A stretch of DNA of 64,000 nucleotides from an uncultured Pelagibacteraceae bacterium. Its GTDB lineage: Bacteria; Pseudomonadota; Alphaproteobacteria; Pelagibacterales; Pelagibacteraceae. Positions 39,376 through 47,727 of this stretch are shown here, piece after piece. The stretch spans positions 1-64,000 of the forward strand of contig CACNUU010000002.1 of assembly GCA_902623735.1 (NCBI GenBank), in the 5' to 3' direction. How positions within the stretch are numbered: position 1 is the first letter of the stretch; the number at the start of each line of letters is the position of its first letter. The translations under genes and the position numbers were made by a program. The notes under the pieces were generated by a model. The model worked only from the letters and a program-made list of their open reading frames with translations. It ran no database searches and was not told where the DNA came from.

Positions 39376-40095
39376 ATGACTAAAAAGGTTTTAAATCAAA
39401 ATGCTAAAATTGATCAGGAATTTATAAACACATTTGAACCAGATTTTGCTTTTAACAACACACCAATTAATAGATTTAACAATATTAGTGGCAATAAACC
39501 GAAAGATATAATTGTAAAAGCTGAAAAATTATTGGAACTTAAGAAGAAAATAAATTCAATTGAGAAGTGTAATCTTAAGGATAATGCTAAAAATCTTATT
39601 TTGGGAAGTGGGAATGTAAACAGCCCAATAATGTTTATCGGAGAGGCTCCTGGTATTGAAGAGGACGAATCTGGGTTAATTTTTCAAGGTAAAGTGGGTG
39701 AACTCTTAACCAAGATGTTAATTGCTATCAATATTAAAATCCAAAATACATACTTGGCATACTCTATAAACTTTAGGCCTCCAGATGACAGAAAACCTAC
39801 GGCTCAGGAAATTAGAAGATACTCAATTTTTTTAAAAGAACATATTTCAATTATAAAGCCTAAAATATTGGTACTTATGGGAAGTACTGCAATGGAGTGT
39901 GTTACCGGATCTAAGAATAAAATTTCGAATGAAAGAGGGATATGGAAAGAATTAATTTTAGATAAAATTACTTATCCAATAATGATTACTTTTAGTCCAT
40001 CGTACTTAATCAGATTTCCAGAAAACAAAAAATATTCATGGGAAGATTTAAAAAAAATAAAACAAAAAATTCAAGATTTAGATATCAAAATTTAA
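39376..40095 (+). CDS. uracil-DNA glycosylase (family 4-like)
   Basis: I chose the ATG at 39376 (239 residues) over a TTG three codons upstream. After a variable N-terminus comes the family core: NLILGSGNVNSPIMFIGEAPGIEEDESG near residues 72-99 with the GEAPG active-site motif, TYLAYSINFRPPDDRKPT near 131-148, ILVLMGSTAMECVTG near 174-188, and the second motif TFSPSYLIRFP near 213-223. In this copy the usual His of the HP-S/A-Y motif is Phe-Ser. It removes uracil from DNA. The four Fe-S cysteines typical of family 4 are not obvious, so substrate and cluster content are uncertain. Confidence 0.85.
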   Translation: MTKKVLNQNAKIDQEFINTFEPDFAFNNTPINRFNNISGNKPKDIIVKAEKLLELKKKINSIEKCNLKDNAKNLILGSGNVNSPIMFIGEAPGIEEDESGLIFQGKVGELLTKMLIAINIKIQNTYLAYSINFRPPDDRKPTAQEIRRYSIFLKEHISIIKPKILVLMGSTAMECVTGSKNKISNERGIWKELILDKITYPIMITFSPSYLIRFPENKKYSWEDLKKIKQKIQDLDIKI

Positions 40096-40655
40096 TGAAA
40101 ATTATTGCTGGAGTTGATGAGGTTGGACGAGGAAGTTTGATCGGTCCTGTTTATGCCGCAGCAGTAATATTAAATAAATCTATAAATAAAAAATTATTAA
40201 TAGATTCAAAAAAATTAACAAAACCAAAAAGAGAAATTTTAGCAAAATACATAAAAAAAAATTCTGTGTGGGCAACAGGGAAAGCCTCAGTAAAAGAAAT
40301 AGATAAGATTAATATTTTACATGCAAGCTTACTCGCAATGAAAAGGGCTGTTATAAAATTAAAAAAAAAACCTACACTTGTACTTGTCGATGGAAACAAG
40401 TGTCCGAAAATTAAAGATTACAATTTAAATTCGGTTATTAAGGGTGATGAAAAAATACCATCAATTTCTGCTGCATCAATTATTGCAAAAGTCACGCGCG
40501 ATAAAATGATAACTATTTTAGGAAAAAAATTTAGAGGTTATTACTGGCACAAAAATTATGGCTATGGAACTAAACAACATCTAAAAGCTATAAAAACTTT
40601 TGGTATAACATCACAACATAGAAAAACATTTTCGCCAATAAACAAAATAAAATAG
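40095..40655 (+). CDS. rnhB: ribonuclease HII
   Basis: I chose the ATG at 40095 (186 residues), which overlaps the preceding stop as TAATG. Longer frames extend into the glycosylase gene. The motif GVDEVGRGSLIGPVYAAAVIL near residues 6-26 holds the catalytic Asp-Glu, LVDGN near 99 a third acid, and AASIIAKVTRDK near 124-135 the fourth. GYWHKNYGYGTKQH-like sequence (GYYWHKNYGYGTKQH) follows near 145. It nicks RNA or single ribonucleotides in DNA. Confidence 0.95.
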   Translation: MKIIAGVDEVGRGSLIGPVYAAAVILNKSINKKLLIDSKKLTKPKREILAKYIKKNSVWATGKASVKEIDKINILHASLLAMKRAVIKLKKKPTLVLVDGNKCPKIKDYNLNSVIKGDEKIPSISAASIIAKVTRDKMITILGKKFRGYYWHKNYGYGTKQHLKAIKTFGITSQHRKTFSPINKIK

Positions 40656-40657
40656 GT

Positions 40658-40672
40658 TTCACGTAGAAACAC
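40658..40672. promoter_or_regulatory. parS-like inverted repeat (uncertain)
   Basis: GTTTCACGTAGAAAC resembles the ParB-binding site core GTTTCACGTGAAAC but carries one extra base in the middle, which breaks the symmetry. It lies just after rnhB. I regard it as a weak candidate only. Confidence 0.15.
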
Positions 40673-40732
40673 AATATCTTGTTGTTCTAAAAGAACTCAA
40701 CACAAATCGAAACCAAAAAATTCAATCGTAGG

Positions 40733-40761
40733 TTGACCCTAGAATCTTTTTGGAGTCTAAT
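40733..40761 (+). promoter_or_regulatory. ccrM promoter with two GANTC sites
   Basis: TTGACC (40733-40738) and TCTAAT (40756-40761) are separated by 17 bases, a good sigma-70 promoter. GAATC (40742-40746) lies in the spacer and GAGTC (40753-40757) overlaps the -10, one helical turn apart. Both are GANTC, the target of the methylase encoded downstream. Transcription would begin near 40768, about 7 bases before the ATG. Confidence 0.55.
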
Positions 40762-40774
40762 TTATTTTTATAAA

Positions 40775-41854
40775 ATGAGTTTAAATTTAAAAAATAATTT
40801 AGTTAATGGCGATAGTTTAAAGGAACTAAAAAAAATTCCTGATGAGACTTTTGATTTAATTTTTGCTGACCCTCCTTATAACCTACAACTTAAAAGTGAA
40901 CTTACAAGACCAGATAGATCTAAAGTTAGTGCTGTAAAAGATAAATGGGATCAATTTGAAAACTTCAAAAAGTATGATGATTTTACTTACTCATGGCTAA
41001 CTGAGTGTAAAAGAATTTTAAAAAAAAATGGAGCTATTTGGGTGATTGGCAGTTATCACAACATTTTTAGAGTTGGTGCTGCTATTCAAAATTTAGGTTT
41101 TTGGATTTTAAATGATGTCATTTGGACCAAAAAAAATCCGATGCCAAATTTTAGAGGCACTCGTTTCACTAACGCTCATGAAACTTTAATTTGGGCCTCA
41201 AAATCAGAAAAATCAAAATATACGTTTAATTATCAATCTTTAAAATGCTTAAATGATGATCTTCAAATGAGATCTAATTGGGAATTGCCAATTTGTAATG
41301 GAGCTGAAAGACTAAAAAAAAATGGTAAGAAAGTGCATTCTACGCAAAAACCAGAGGCTCTGCTTCACAGAATTTTATTAGCAACTTCAAATAAAAATGA
41401 CACAATTCTAGACCCTTTTTTAGGTTCAGGAACAACAGCAACGGTTGCTAAAAAATTGGGAAGAAATTATTACGGAATTGAAAAAGAAAAAACTTATTTT
41501 AAAGCTGCGGAACAAAGATTAAAGCAAACAAAACCCATAGAAGATAATTATTTAGATACTTTGCAGAATGGCAGATCTAAGCAAAGAATACCGTTTGGTT
41601 CTTTGGTTGAATTGGGAATAATCAAACCAGGTACTACTATTTTTGATAATAAAAAGAAAATTAGTGCTAAAATAATGGCTGATGGCAGCATTAAACACGC
41701 TCAAACTGAGGGCTCAATTCATAAAGTAGCAGCTGCAATTTTAGGTGCTGATAGCTGCAATGGTTGGACATATTGGCATTGTATTTTGGGTAAATCTTTT
41801 GTGCCCATAGACAATTTGAGGCAAAAATTTCTAATTAGTAAAAATTATTTATAG
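40775..41854 (+). CDS. ccrM: cell-cycle DNA adenine methyltransferase CcrM (GANTC)
   Basis: I chose the ATG at 40775 (359 residues, the normal CcrM length); the longer frame would begin inside the -35 element. It is a beta-class N6-adenine methyltransferase. The catalytic DPPY motif (FADPPYNLQL) is near residue 30, and the SAM-binding motif DPFLGSGTT lies near 213-221. The C-terminal domain typical of CcrM (SLVELGIIKPGT, then IHKVAAAILGADSCNGWTYWH) follows. It methylates GANTC and couples methylation state to the cell cycle in alphaproteobacteria. The gene overlaps the opposing flavin monooxygenase gene by 10 bases. Confidence 0.95.
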   Translation: MSLNLKNNLVNGDSLKELKKIPDETFDLIFADPPYNLQLKSELTRPDRSKVSAVKDKWDQFENFKKYDDFTYSWLTECKRILKKNGAIWVIGSYHNIFRVGAAIQNLGFWILNDVIWTKKNPMPNFRGTRFTNAHETLIWASKSEKSKYTFNYQSLKCLNDDLQMRSNWELPICNGAERLKKNGKKVHSTQKPEALLHRILLATSNKNDTILDPFLGSGTTATVAKKLGRNYYGIEKEKTYFKAAEQRLKQTKPIEDNYLDTLQNGRSKQRIPFGSLVELGIIKPGTTIFDNKKKISAKIMADGSIKHAQTEGSIHKVAAAILGADSCNGWTYWHCILGKSFVPIDNLRQKFLISKNYL

Positions 41855-42990
41855 ATTTTACCTAGGTAACTTTCTAAAAACTTTCTATTTTTAATTAATA
41901 TCTTCAAAAAAATATTTCTAAAAAACTTTGTTAAAGGATTAGATAAGTGAAAAGCAAACTGATTAAGTTTTGATCGGTTATTGACCATTTTTGTTTTATT
42001 TACTCTTATTTTAAAAAAATCATTTTTTTTATTATTTTCTATATTCTCAAATAATTCGTAAGCACCTTCTATTGATTGAGATGCGCCTTGAGCAAATGAT
42101 GGTGGAAATGCAAAAAAAGCATCACCTATAAAATGAATATGATTATTTTTTGTTTTGAAATAACTGTTGCTAACGAAGACAGGGAATATCTTCATTTCTC
42201 TTACCTCATCAAAAAATTTCCTGCTTTCCTGTGGTATTTTCTTAAAAACCTTTTTAATAAAATCGTCATCATTAAATAATCCGTAGTTTTTTTGTTCACT
42301 GTTTGAAAGATTATATTTCATTATTGCTATAAAATTTAAATCTCCATTTTTATTTATTGGATAAGTTACATGATGGAAATTAGAGTTTAAAAATAATGAA
42401 ATATTTTTGTTATCAATAACATTTGAGGAGTTAGAAATTATTCCCCTTATAGCTAGTGTATTATTATATTTTGGGTGAAACTGATCATTTGAAATTAAAT
42501 TTTTACATTTTGAAAAAACACCATCTGATACAATTAAATAATCACACTCAAAAGTCTCTTTATTTTCAAAAGTAAGTTTTATGTTTTTATTTTTTTGATC
42601 TATCTTTGATATACTATAATTTGTCCTAATTAGATTTTCTAAGCCTTTTTTTAGAAAATTGATCAAATCAGACCTTCCCAAAGTAGTATATTTTAAGTTC
42701 TCTGAATTAAATTGTGAAATATCCAATTCACATATTTTATTTGAGCTATCATTTGAGTAAAAATTTATTTTATTTGGATTAAATTTTTTATCATTATCAA
42801 ATTTATCAAATTGGATTTCATTTAAAAACTTTACGCTATTTACGGATAATTGGATTCCATAACCAGACTCTAAATTAATTGTTTTATTTTTTTCAAAAAT
42901 TGAAACTTGATAATTGGGGTTTTTTCTAAATAAATTTGCGATAAATAAACCTGATATTCCAGCTCCAATGATAGCTACTTTCACCATCAA
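41845..42990 (-). CDS. FAD-dependent monooxygenase (UbiH/salicylate hydroxylase-like)
   Basis: The product is 381 residues. An N-terminal Rossmann FAD site VAIIGAGISGLFIANLF (residues about 5-21) is present. An Asp-Gly motif, CDYLIVSDGVFSK near residues 149-161, and the second FAD motif IHFIGDAFFAFPPSFAQGASQSIEGA near 284-309 define a group A flavin monooxygenase. It could act in ubiquinone ring hydroxylation or on another aromatic; sequence alone does not decide. It overlaps mutY by 4 bases upstream and faces ccrM. Confidence 0.8.
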   Translation of the reverse strand: MMVKVAIIGAGISGLFIANLFRKNPNYQVSIFEKNKTINLESGYGIQLSVNSVKFLNEIQFDKFDNDKKFNPNKINFYSNDSSNKICELDISQFNSENLKYTTLGRSDLINFLKKGLENLIRTNYSISKIDQKNKNIKLTFENKETFECDYLIVSDGVFSKCKNLISNDQFHPKYNNTLAIRGIISNSSNVIDNKNISLFLNSNFHHVTYPINKNGDLNFIAIMKYNLSNSEQKNYGLFNDDDFIKKVFKKIPQESRKFFDEVREMKIFPVFVSNSYFKTKNNHIHFIGDAFFAFPPSFAQGASQSIEGAYELFENIENNKKNDFFKIRVNKTKMVNNRSKLNQFAFHLSNPLTKFFRNIFLKILIKNRKFLESYLGKIYK

Positions 42991-43967
42991 TTTTTTTCTA
43001 AATATTTGACGATTTTTTTTGTAAAAGATGGAAGCATATAATTATCTAATTTTTTTTTATTTATCCAAAATGGTGACTGAAATTTACAGCTATCTTTTTG
43101 GTATTGGATTTTTATATTCATGTTCATGTTAGACATCTTAAAGTTTAAATTTTCATTAAAATTTTTTGGTTTTGATAACTCTTCCATAGGAAATATTGTT
43201 AAATTTTTTAAAAAATTAAATTTAGTATTTTTTACTAATAAATATCTTTGATCTTTTTTATAAACTTTTAAAATAAAATACTTTTCTTTATTTTTCTTAA
43301 TATTTTTCGTTAAATCAAAATCTTTCTTTTGCAATGATTTACACTTATTTGAGATAGGACATTGTCTACATACAGGGTTTATAGGTTTACAAATTAATGC
43401 ACCTAATTCCATTAGAGCTTGAGCATAATCATTTGATCTTGACGAAATTCCAAAAATTCTTTTTTTTTGTTGAAGATTATCTTTTACTATCTCACTTTGT
43501 TTTTTTAGATAAAGATATCTTTTTAAAACTCTTTCAATATTTCCATCTAATGGAATGTATGGTTTATTAAATGCAATAGCTAAAATTGCGCTTGATGTAT
43601 AATTACCAATACCTGGAAGTGATAATAAATCCTCATAATTATCTGGTATTTTCCCTTCAAAATTTTTGCTAATAATTTGAGCAGTTTTTTTTAAATTTCT
43701 AGCTCTTGAATAATAACCAAGACCTTCCCAAAGTTTTATTAATTTTTTTTCATCAACCTTTGCCAATTCTCGTAAGGACGGTAAATTTTTTATAAATCTA
43801 TTAAAAAAAGGGATTACTGTTGCAATTTGAGTTTGTTGCAACATAAATTCACTGACCAATGTGTAATATTGCTTTTTTTTCAAAGGTAGTTGTTTTCGCC
43901 AGGGTAGAGATCGTTTATTTAAATCGTACCATTTAAGAATTTTTTTTGTTATTATCTTTTCTTTCAT
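42987..43967 (-). CDS. mutY: A/G-specific adenine glycosylase
   Basis: I chose the ATG at 43967 (326 residues); a longer frame to 44012 would overlap the divergent gene. The catalytic Glu lies in SEFMLQQTQIATVIPFF near residues 36-52. The helix-hairpin-helix LPGIGNYTSSAILAIAF is near 115-131, catalytic Asp in IPLDGNIERVL near 135-145, and the [4Fe-4S] cysteines follow as C-x6-C-x2-C-x5-C near residues 191-207. A NUDIX-like C-terminus (recognition of 8-oxoG) is shortened and divergent. It removes A opposite 8-oxoguanine. Its start codon directly abuts that of the divergent gene. Confidence 0.95.
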   Translation of the reverse strand: MKEKIITKKILKWYDLNKRSLPWRKQLPLKKKQYYTLVSEFMLQQTQIATVIPFFNRFIKNLPSLRELAKVDEKKLIKLWEGLGYYSRARNLKKTAQIISKNFEGKIPDNYEDLLSLPGIGNYTSSAILAIAFNKPYIPLDGNIERVLKRYLYLKKQSEIVKDNLQQKKRIFGISSRSNDYAQALMELGALICKPINPVCRQCPISNKCKSLQKKDFDLTKNIKKNKEKYFILKVYKKDQRYLLVKNTKFNFLKNLTIFPMEELSKPKNFNENLNFKMSNMNMNIKIQYQKDSCKFQSPFWINKKKLDNYMLPSFTKKIVKYLEKN

Positions 43968-44456
43968 ATGCAATTTAAAAATAATATTAAGCAGAGATTT
44001 GGTACCATTCAAGGTTTAAGATCATTAAAAGACACTTTGCCAAAGGAAATAAAAAAAGTTATTAACAGTAGAGGTCAAATTTACTCAGAAATATTAAATA
44101 ATTGGAAGATGATAGCTGGAAAAAGTATTTTTAATATTTGTTATCCAAAGTCATTTAAAAATTCAAATAAATTTGGAGAAAGCACTCTATTAATAATGGT
44201 CAAAAGAGGTCATGAAGTAGATTTAGAATACTCAAAAGAAGAAATTATTAAGAGAATGAATAATTTTTTTGGAAGAATAGTCGTAAAAAAAATCAAATTA
44301 AGAAGTTTTGAAGATGAGCAAAAAAATTCAAACTACACAAAAGCCTCAAATATAACCGTGACAACAAAAAAATATCAAAACAAGATTAAAGATGTTAAAA
44401 ATGAAAAAATTAAAAAATCCTTATATGAACTTACAAAGGTTTTTAAAGAAAAATGA
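43968..44456 (+). CDS. DUF721/DciA-like protein
   Basis: The product is 162 residues. The N-terminal third shows the DUF721 pattern, including YSEILNNWKMIAGKSIFNICYPKSF near residues 39-63, followed by LLIMVKRGHEVDLEYSKEEIIKRMNNFFG near 74-102. The C-terminal third is lysine-rich and probably disordered. DciA members of this family load the replicative helicase in many bacteria lacking DnaC; this link is by family only. Its ATG touches the mutY start codon, and its stop overlaps the next gene as ATGA. Confidence 0.72.
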   Translation: MQFKNNIKQRFGTIQGLRSLKDTLPKEIKKVINSRGQIYSEILNNWKMIAGKSIFNICYPKSFKNSNKFGESTLLIMVKRGHEVDLEYSKEEIIKRMNNFFGRIVVKKIKLRSFEDEQKNSNYTKASNITVTTKKYQNKIKDVKNEKIKKSLYELTKVFKEK

Positions 44457-45028
44457 AAAAAATATTTTTAATATTATTATTTTGTTTTAATATCAATATT
44501 AGCGTTAATGCTGAAACAAACCGAATAATTTCGGGTCAAGAAAATGCAAAAATTACAATAATCGCATATGAATCTCTGACTTGTAGTCATTGTGCAGATT
44601 TTCATAAAAACATTTATCCCAAACTTAAGAAAGAATATTTAGATACAGGGATAGCAAAAATAGAATTTAGACATTTCCCCTTAGATATTGCAGCTTTTAA
44701 TGCTGCAAAAGTTGCTCAATGTAAAAATGATCAAAGTTTAGAAATTTTAGATAGTTTATACGCTAACCAACAAGCTTGGGTTAGGGGGAGTTCTGTTGAG
44801 GATATAAATAACAATCTTGAGAATTATTTAAAAAAAGCAGGATTTAACTTTAATTTTGAGAAATGTATAAATAATAAAGAAATAGAAAATTTTGTTCTTA
44901 ATGATCGAATCGAAGCAGTTAAAAACTTTGATATAAATGCTACTCCTACGATAATAATAAATGGTAAAAAGTTTAAAAAAACCCTCAATTATAAAAATAT
45001 AAAAAAATCGTTAGAAAAGCTGATATAA
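44453..45028 (+). CDS. DsbA-like periplasmic thiol:disulfide protein
   Basis: The product is 191 residues with a Sec signal peptide (KKIFLILLFCFNINISVNA, cleavage near residue 20). The thioredoxin-fold domain has YESLTCSHCADFHKNIYPKLKKEY with a CSHC active site near residues 46-49, EFRHFPLDIAAFNAA near 72, and the cis-Pro loop NATPTIIINGKKF near 165-177. It likely oxidises cysteines of exported proteins, such as cytochromes and COX subunits. It starts on the stop codon of the DUF721 gene and is followed after 8 bases by smc. Confidence 0.85.
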   Translation: MKKIFLILLFCFNINISVNAETNRIISGQENAKITIIAYESLTCSHCADFHKNIYPKLKKEYLDTGIAKIEFRHFPLDIAAFNAAKVAQCKNDQSLEILDSLYANQQAWVRGSSVEDINNNLENYLKKAGFNFNFEKCINNKEIENFVLNDRIEAVKNFDINATPTIIINGKKFKKTLNYKNIKKSLEKLI

Positions 45029-45036
45029 TTTAATCT

Positions 45037-47433
45037 ATGGAGTTTAAAAAAATCCAATTGAATGGATTTAAATCTTTTGCTGATAAAACCGACTTCCTTA
45101 TAGAAGATGGTTTGACTGGCATAGTTGGGCCTAACGGGTGTGGTAAATCTAATATAGTAGAATCATTAAGGTGGGTGATGGGAGAAACATCTGCAAAAAG
45201 TATGCGAGGATCTGGAATGGAAGATGTCATATTTTCTGGAACATCGAACAAATCCTCAAAAAACATAGCTGAAGTTTCAGTCTCAGTTAATAACCAAAAT
45301 AAAGAAGGACCAATTCAATTCCGTGAAATCAATGAAATTAATATAAGAAGAAAAATTGAGAAGGATAAAGGTTCTAAATTTTATATTAATAATAAAGAGG
45401 TAAGAGCAAGAGATGCTCAAATGTTTTTCGCAGATTTGTCCACAGGTGCTCACTCTCCCTCGATGATAAGTCAGGGTCGTATTGGTGCTCTAGTGACCGC
45501 CAAACCAACAGATCGAAGAGCTATTTTAGAAGAGGCAGCAGGAATTTCAGGCCTACATGTAAGACGTCACGAGGCTGAACTAAGATTAAGTGCTGCAGAA
45601 AATAATTTAAAACGTGCTGATGAATTGAGAAGACAACAGGAAAGACAATTAGCAAGTTTACAAAAACAGGCAGAAGAAGCAACGAAATATAAAAATATCT
45701 CTGATGAAATTAAAAGAATTGAAGCTGGGTTATATTATTTAAAATTAAATGAAATTGATAAAGAAATAAGAATTGAGGATGAAATTAATACTGAAGCAGA
45801 GGAAGAAGTAAGTGGCTACAATAGTAAAATATTAGATTTTGAAAAAACAATTAAGTTAGAAACTGATAAAGTCACACCATTAAGAGAAAAAAATATTGAA
45901 AATTTATCTAAAATTCAAAGGCTCAACTTAGAACTTCAAAGCTTGGATGAAGAAAACACAAGATTACAAAGTGAAATAGAAAATATTAAAAATTCCCTTA
46001 AAACACTTGATGACGACATATCCAGAGAAAAAGGAATTGTAATTGACGCGAACTCAAATGAAAAAAGACTTAAAGAGGAAAAAAGAGAATTAATAGAAAT
46101 CGACTCAAAATATTATGAAACTGAAAAACAATCTAATGAAGATTTGAGTAAATCAAAAAGTAAATTAAAATCTAAAATAGATATTATTAGAAACTTTATT
46201 GCTTCCAATCAAAATCAAGAAGCAATTAATTCTTTAGATAATTTTGAAGTAAGTATAGACGAATATGCCAATAGCTATAGTAAAAACCAAAGCATAAAAA
46301 ATGAGTCAGTTAAAAGAAACGAAAGAATAAATATTATAGAAAAAGAAATAGAAAGCTGGAAAAATCTTCTCTCAAATTCTGAAAAAATGGTTAATGAACT
46401 AATAGAGAGAAAAAATAAACTAAATATCAAATTAGAAAAATTAGATAATCAACCAAAAGCACAAGCAGAAAGAAAGGGTCAAATTTCTGAAAATCTAAGA
46501 ATCTCAGAACAAGAAAAAATTTCTAATGAACAAATTATTGAAGAAACTGACAAAAAAATTGAAACTTTAAGAATTCAGCTCAATGAAATACAAGAACAAT
46601 CAATCCAAATAAGAGAACGAAAAGCAAGTTCTGGTGCAACTATAGAGGGCCTTAAGAAAAGAAAAAATGATTTGATCGATAGAATAAACTCTGAACTAAA
46701 TTTGAATGAAGAAAATATATTAGAAAATTCAAACCTATATGGGTCTGAAGAATTTCCAGATGCAGTAAATCAAGAAGATTTGCTGGATAAAAAAAAACAA
46801 GAGAGAGAAAAATTAGGATCAGTGAATTTAAAAGCAGATGAAGAGACAAGTAAATATGAGTCAGAAATAAAAAAGATGGAACAAGATAGAGCAGATTTAG
46901 TAACAGCAATTGTAAAATTAAAAGATAGTATTAATGAGTTAAACCAAAAAGGTAGAGAAAGACTTGTTGAGGCTTTTGAAAAAGTGAATAGAAAATTTAA
47001 TGAAGTCTATACAAAATTATTTAATGGTGGAAATGCTAAGCTTGAATTGGTGGATGCAGATGATCCACTTGAAGCTGGATTAGAAATGTTGGTAAGTCCT
47101 CCAGGAAAGAGGTTGCAATCAATAACATTATTATCGGGGGGAGAACAAGCTTTAACTGCTCTATCTCTCATATTTGCAGTATTTTTAACTAATCCTTCTC
47201 CAATATGTGTTTTAGATGAAGTAGATGCCCCATTAGATGATGCTAATGTAACAAGATTTTGCAATTTGTTAGAGGAACTCACCAAAATAACAAATACTAA
47301 ATTTATTATTGTCACTCATCATGCCTTAACAATGTCAAAAATGGATAGGCTTTACGGTGTTACCATGCCCGAAAAAGGTATCAGCCAGTTAGTTGCGGTT
47401 GATTTACAAAAAGCAGAGAGTATGGTCGCTTAG
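45037..47433 (+). CDS. smc: SMC-family chromosome segregation ATPase, short form without recognisable hinge
   Basis: The product is 798 residues, whereas bacterial SMC is usually about 1,150. The N-terminal head has GLTGIVGPNGCGKSNIVESLRW with Walker A at residues 31-38, and Q-loop-like MISQGRIGALVTAKPTDRRAILEEAAGI near 143-170. The C-terminal head has LSGGEQALTALSL at about 699, Walker B CVLDEVDAPLDD near 724-735, and VTHHA near 759. Between residues about 175 and 635 is predicted coiled coil, broken near 390-425. I see no globular hinge and no Cys pair for a zinc hook. The gene is uninterrupted, so this is not an obvious frameshift. Confidence 0.88.
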   Translation: MEFKKIQLNGFKSFADKTDFLIEDGLTGIVGPNGCGKSNIVESLRWVMGETSAKSMRGSGMEDVIFSGTSNKSSKNIAEVSVSVNNQNKEGPIQFREINEINIRRKIEKDKGSKFYINNKEVRARDAQMFFADLSTGAHSPSMISQGRIGALVTAKPTDRRAILEEAAGISGLHVRRHEAELRLSAAENNLKRADELRRQQERQLASLQKQAEEATKYKNISDEIKRIEAGLYYLKLNEIDKEIRIEDEINTEAEEEVSGYNSKILDFEKTIKLETDKVTPLREKNIENLSKIQRLNLELQSLDEENTRLQSEIENIKNSLKTLDDDISREKGIVIDANSNEKRLKEEKRELIEIDSKYYETEKQSNEDLSKSKSKLKSKIDIIRNFIASNQNQEAINSLDNFEVSIDEYANSYSKNQSIKNESVKRNERINIIEKEIESWKNLLSNSEKMVNELIERKNKLNIKLEKLDNQPKAQAERKGQISENLRISEQEKISNEQIIEETDKKIETLRIQLNEIQEQSIQIRERKASSGATIEGLKKRKNDLIDRINSELNLNEENILENSNLYGSEEFPDAVNQEDLLDKKKQEREKLGSVNLKADEETSKYESEIKKMEQDRADLVTAIVKLKDSINELNQKGRERLVEAFEKVNRKFNEVYTKLFNGGNAKLELVDADDPLEAGLEMLVSPPGKRLQSITLLSGGEQALTALSLIFAVFLTNPSPICVLDEVDAPLDDANVTRFCNLLEELTKITNTKFIIVTHHALTMSKMDRLYGVTMPEKGISQLVAVDLQKAESMVA

Positions 47434-47443
47434 ATAAATTATA

Positions 47444-47719
47444 ATGCCAAATGATCGATTTAAAAATCGCCTAGAAATTGCAAAAAAGAAGGTCTCGAAG
47501 CGAAATTATACAGAAAAAAAGGGAAATCCGTCCTCAATTGGCACCGCTTTTAAGCTCAGTACAGATTTAGTGTCTGCAGTAGCTGTAGGGACAATTATTG
47601 GGTTTATTTTGGACAAGACCTTTGGTACTAAACCATGGTTAATTTTAATTTTTTTTTTTGTAGGGGTAATTGCTGGCATAATGAATGTGATTAAATCTGC
47701 AAAAAGAATGCAAAAATAA
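47444..47719 (+). CDS. atpI: F0F1 ATP synthase subunit I (AtpI)
   Basis: The product is 91 residues: a basic N-terminal segment, then two membrane helices (VSAVAVGTIIGFILDKTFG near residues 44-62 and LILIFFFVGVIAGIMNVIKSA near 67-87). AtpI assists c-ring assembly or magnesium uptake and heads the F0 operon in alphaproteobacteria. It starts 10 bases after smc and is followed by atpB after 8 bases. The pattern GxIxGFILDxxFGTKPW supports the family call. Confidence 0.88.
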   Translation: MPNDRFKNRLEIAKKKVSKRNYTEKKGNPSSIGTAFKLSTDLVSAVAVGTIIGFILDKTFGTKPWLILIFFFVGVIAGIMNVIKSAKRMQK

Positions 47720-47727
47720 AAAATTTT

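Noticed and set aside
40658..40672. parS-like sequence GTTTCACGTAGAAAC after rnhB as a chromosome partition site
   Set aside because: An extra central base breaks the symmetry of the ParB site, and no parA/parB or origin genes are nearby. It is kept only as a low-confidence feature.
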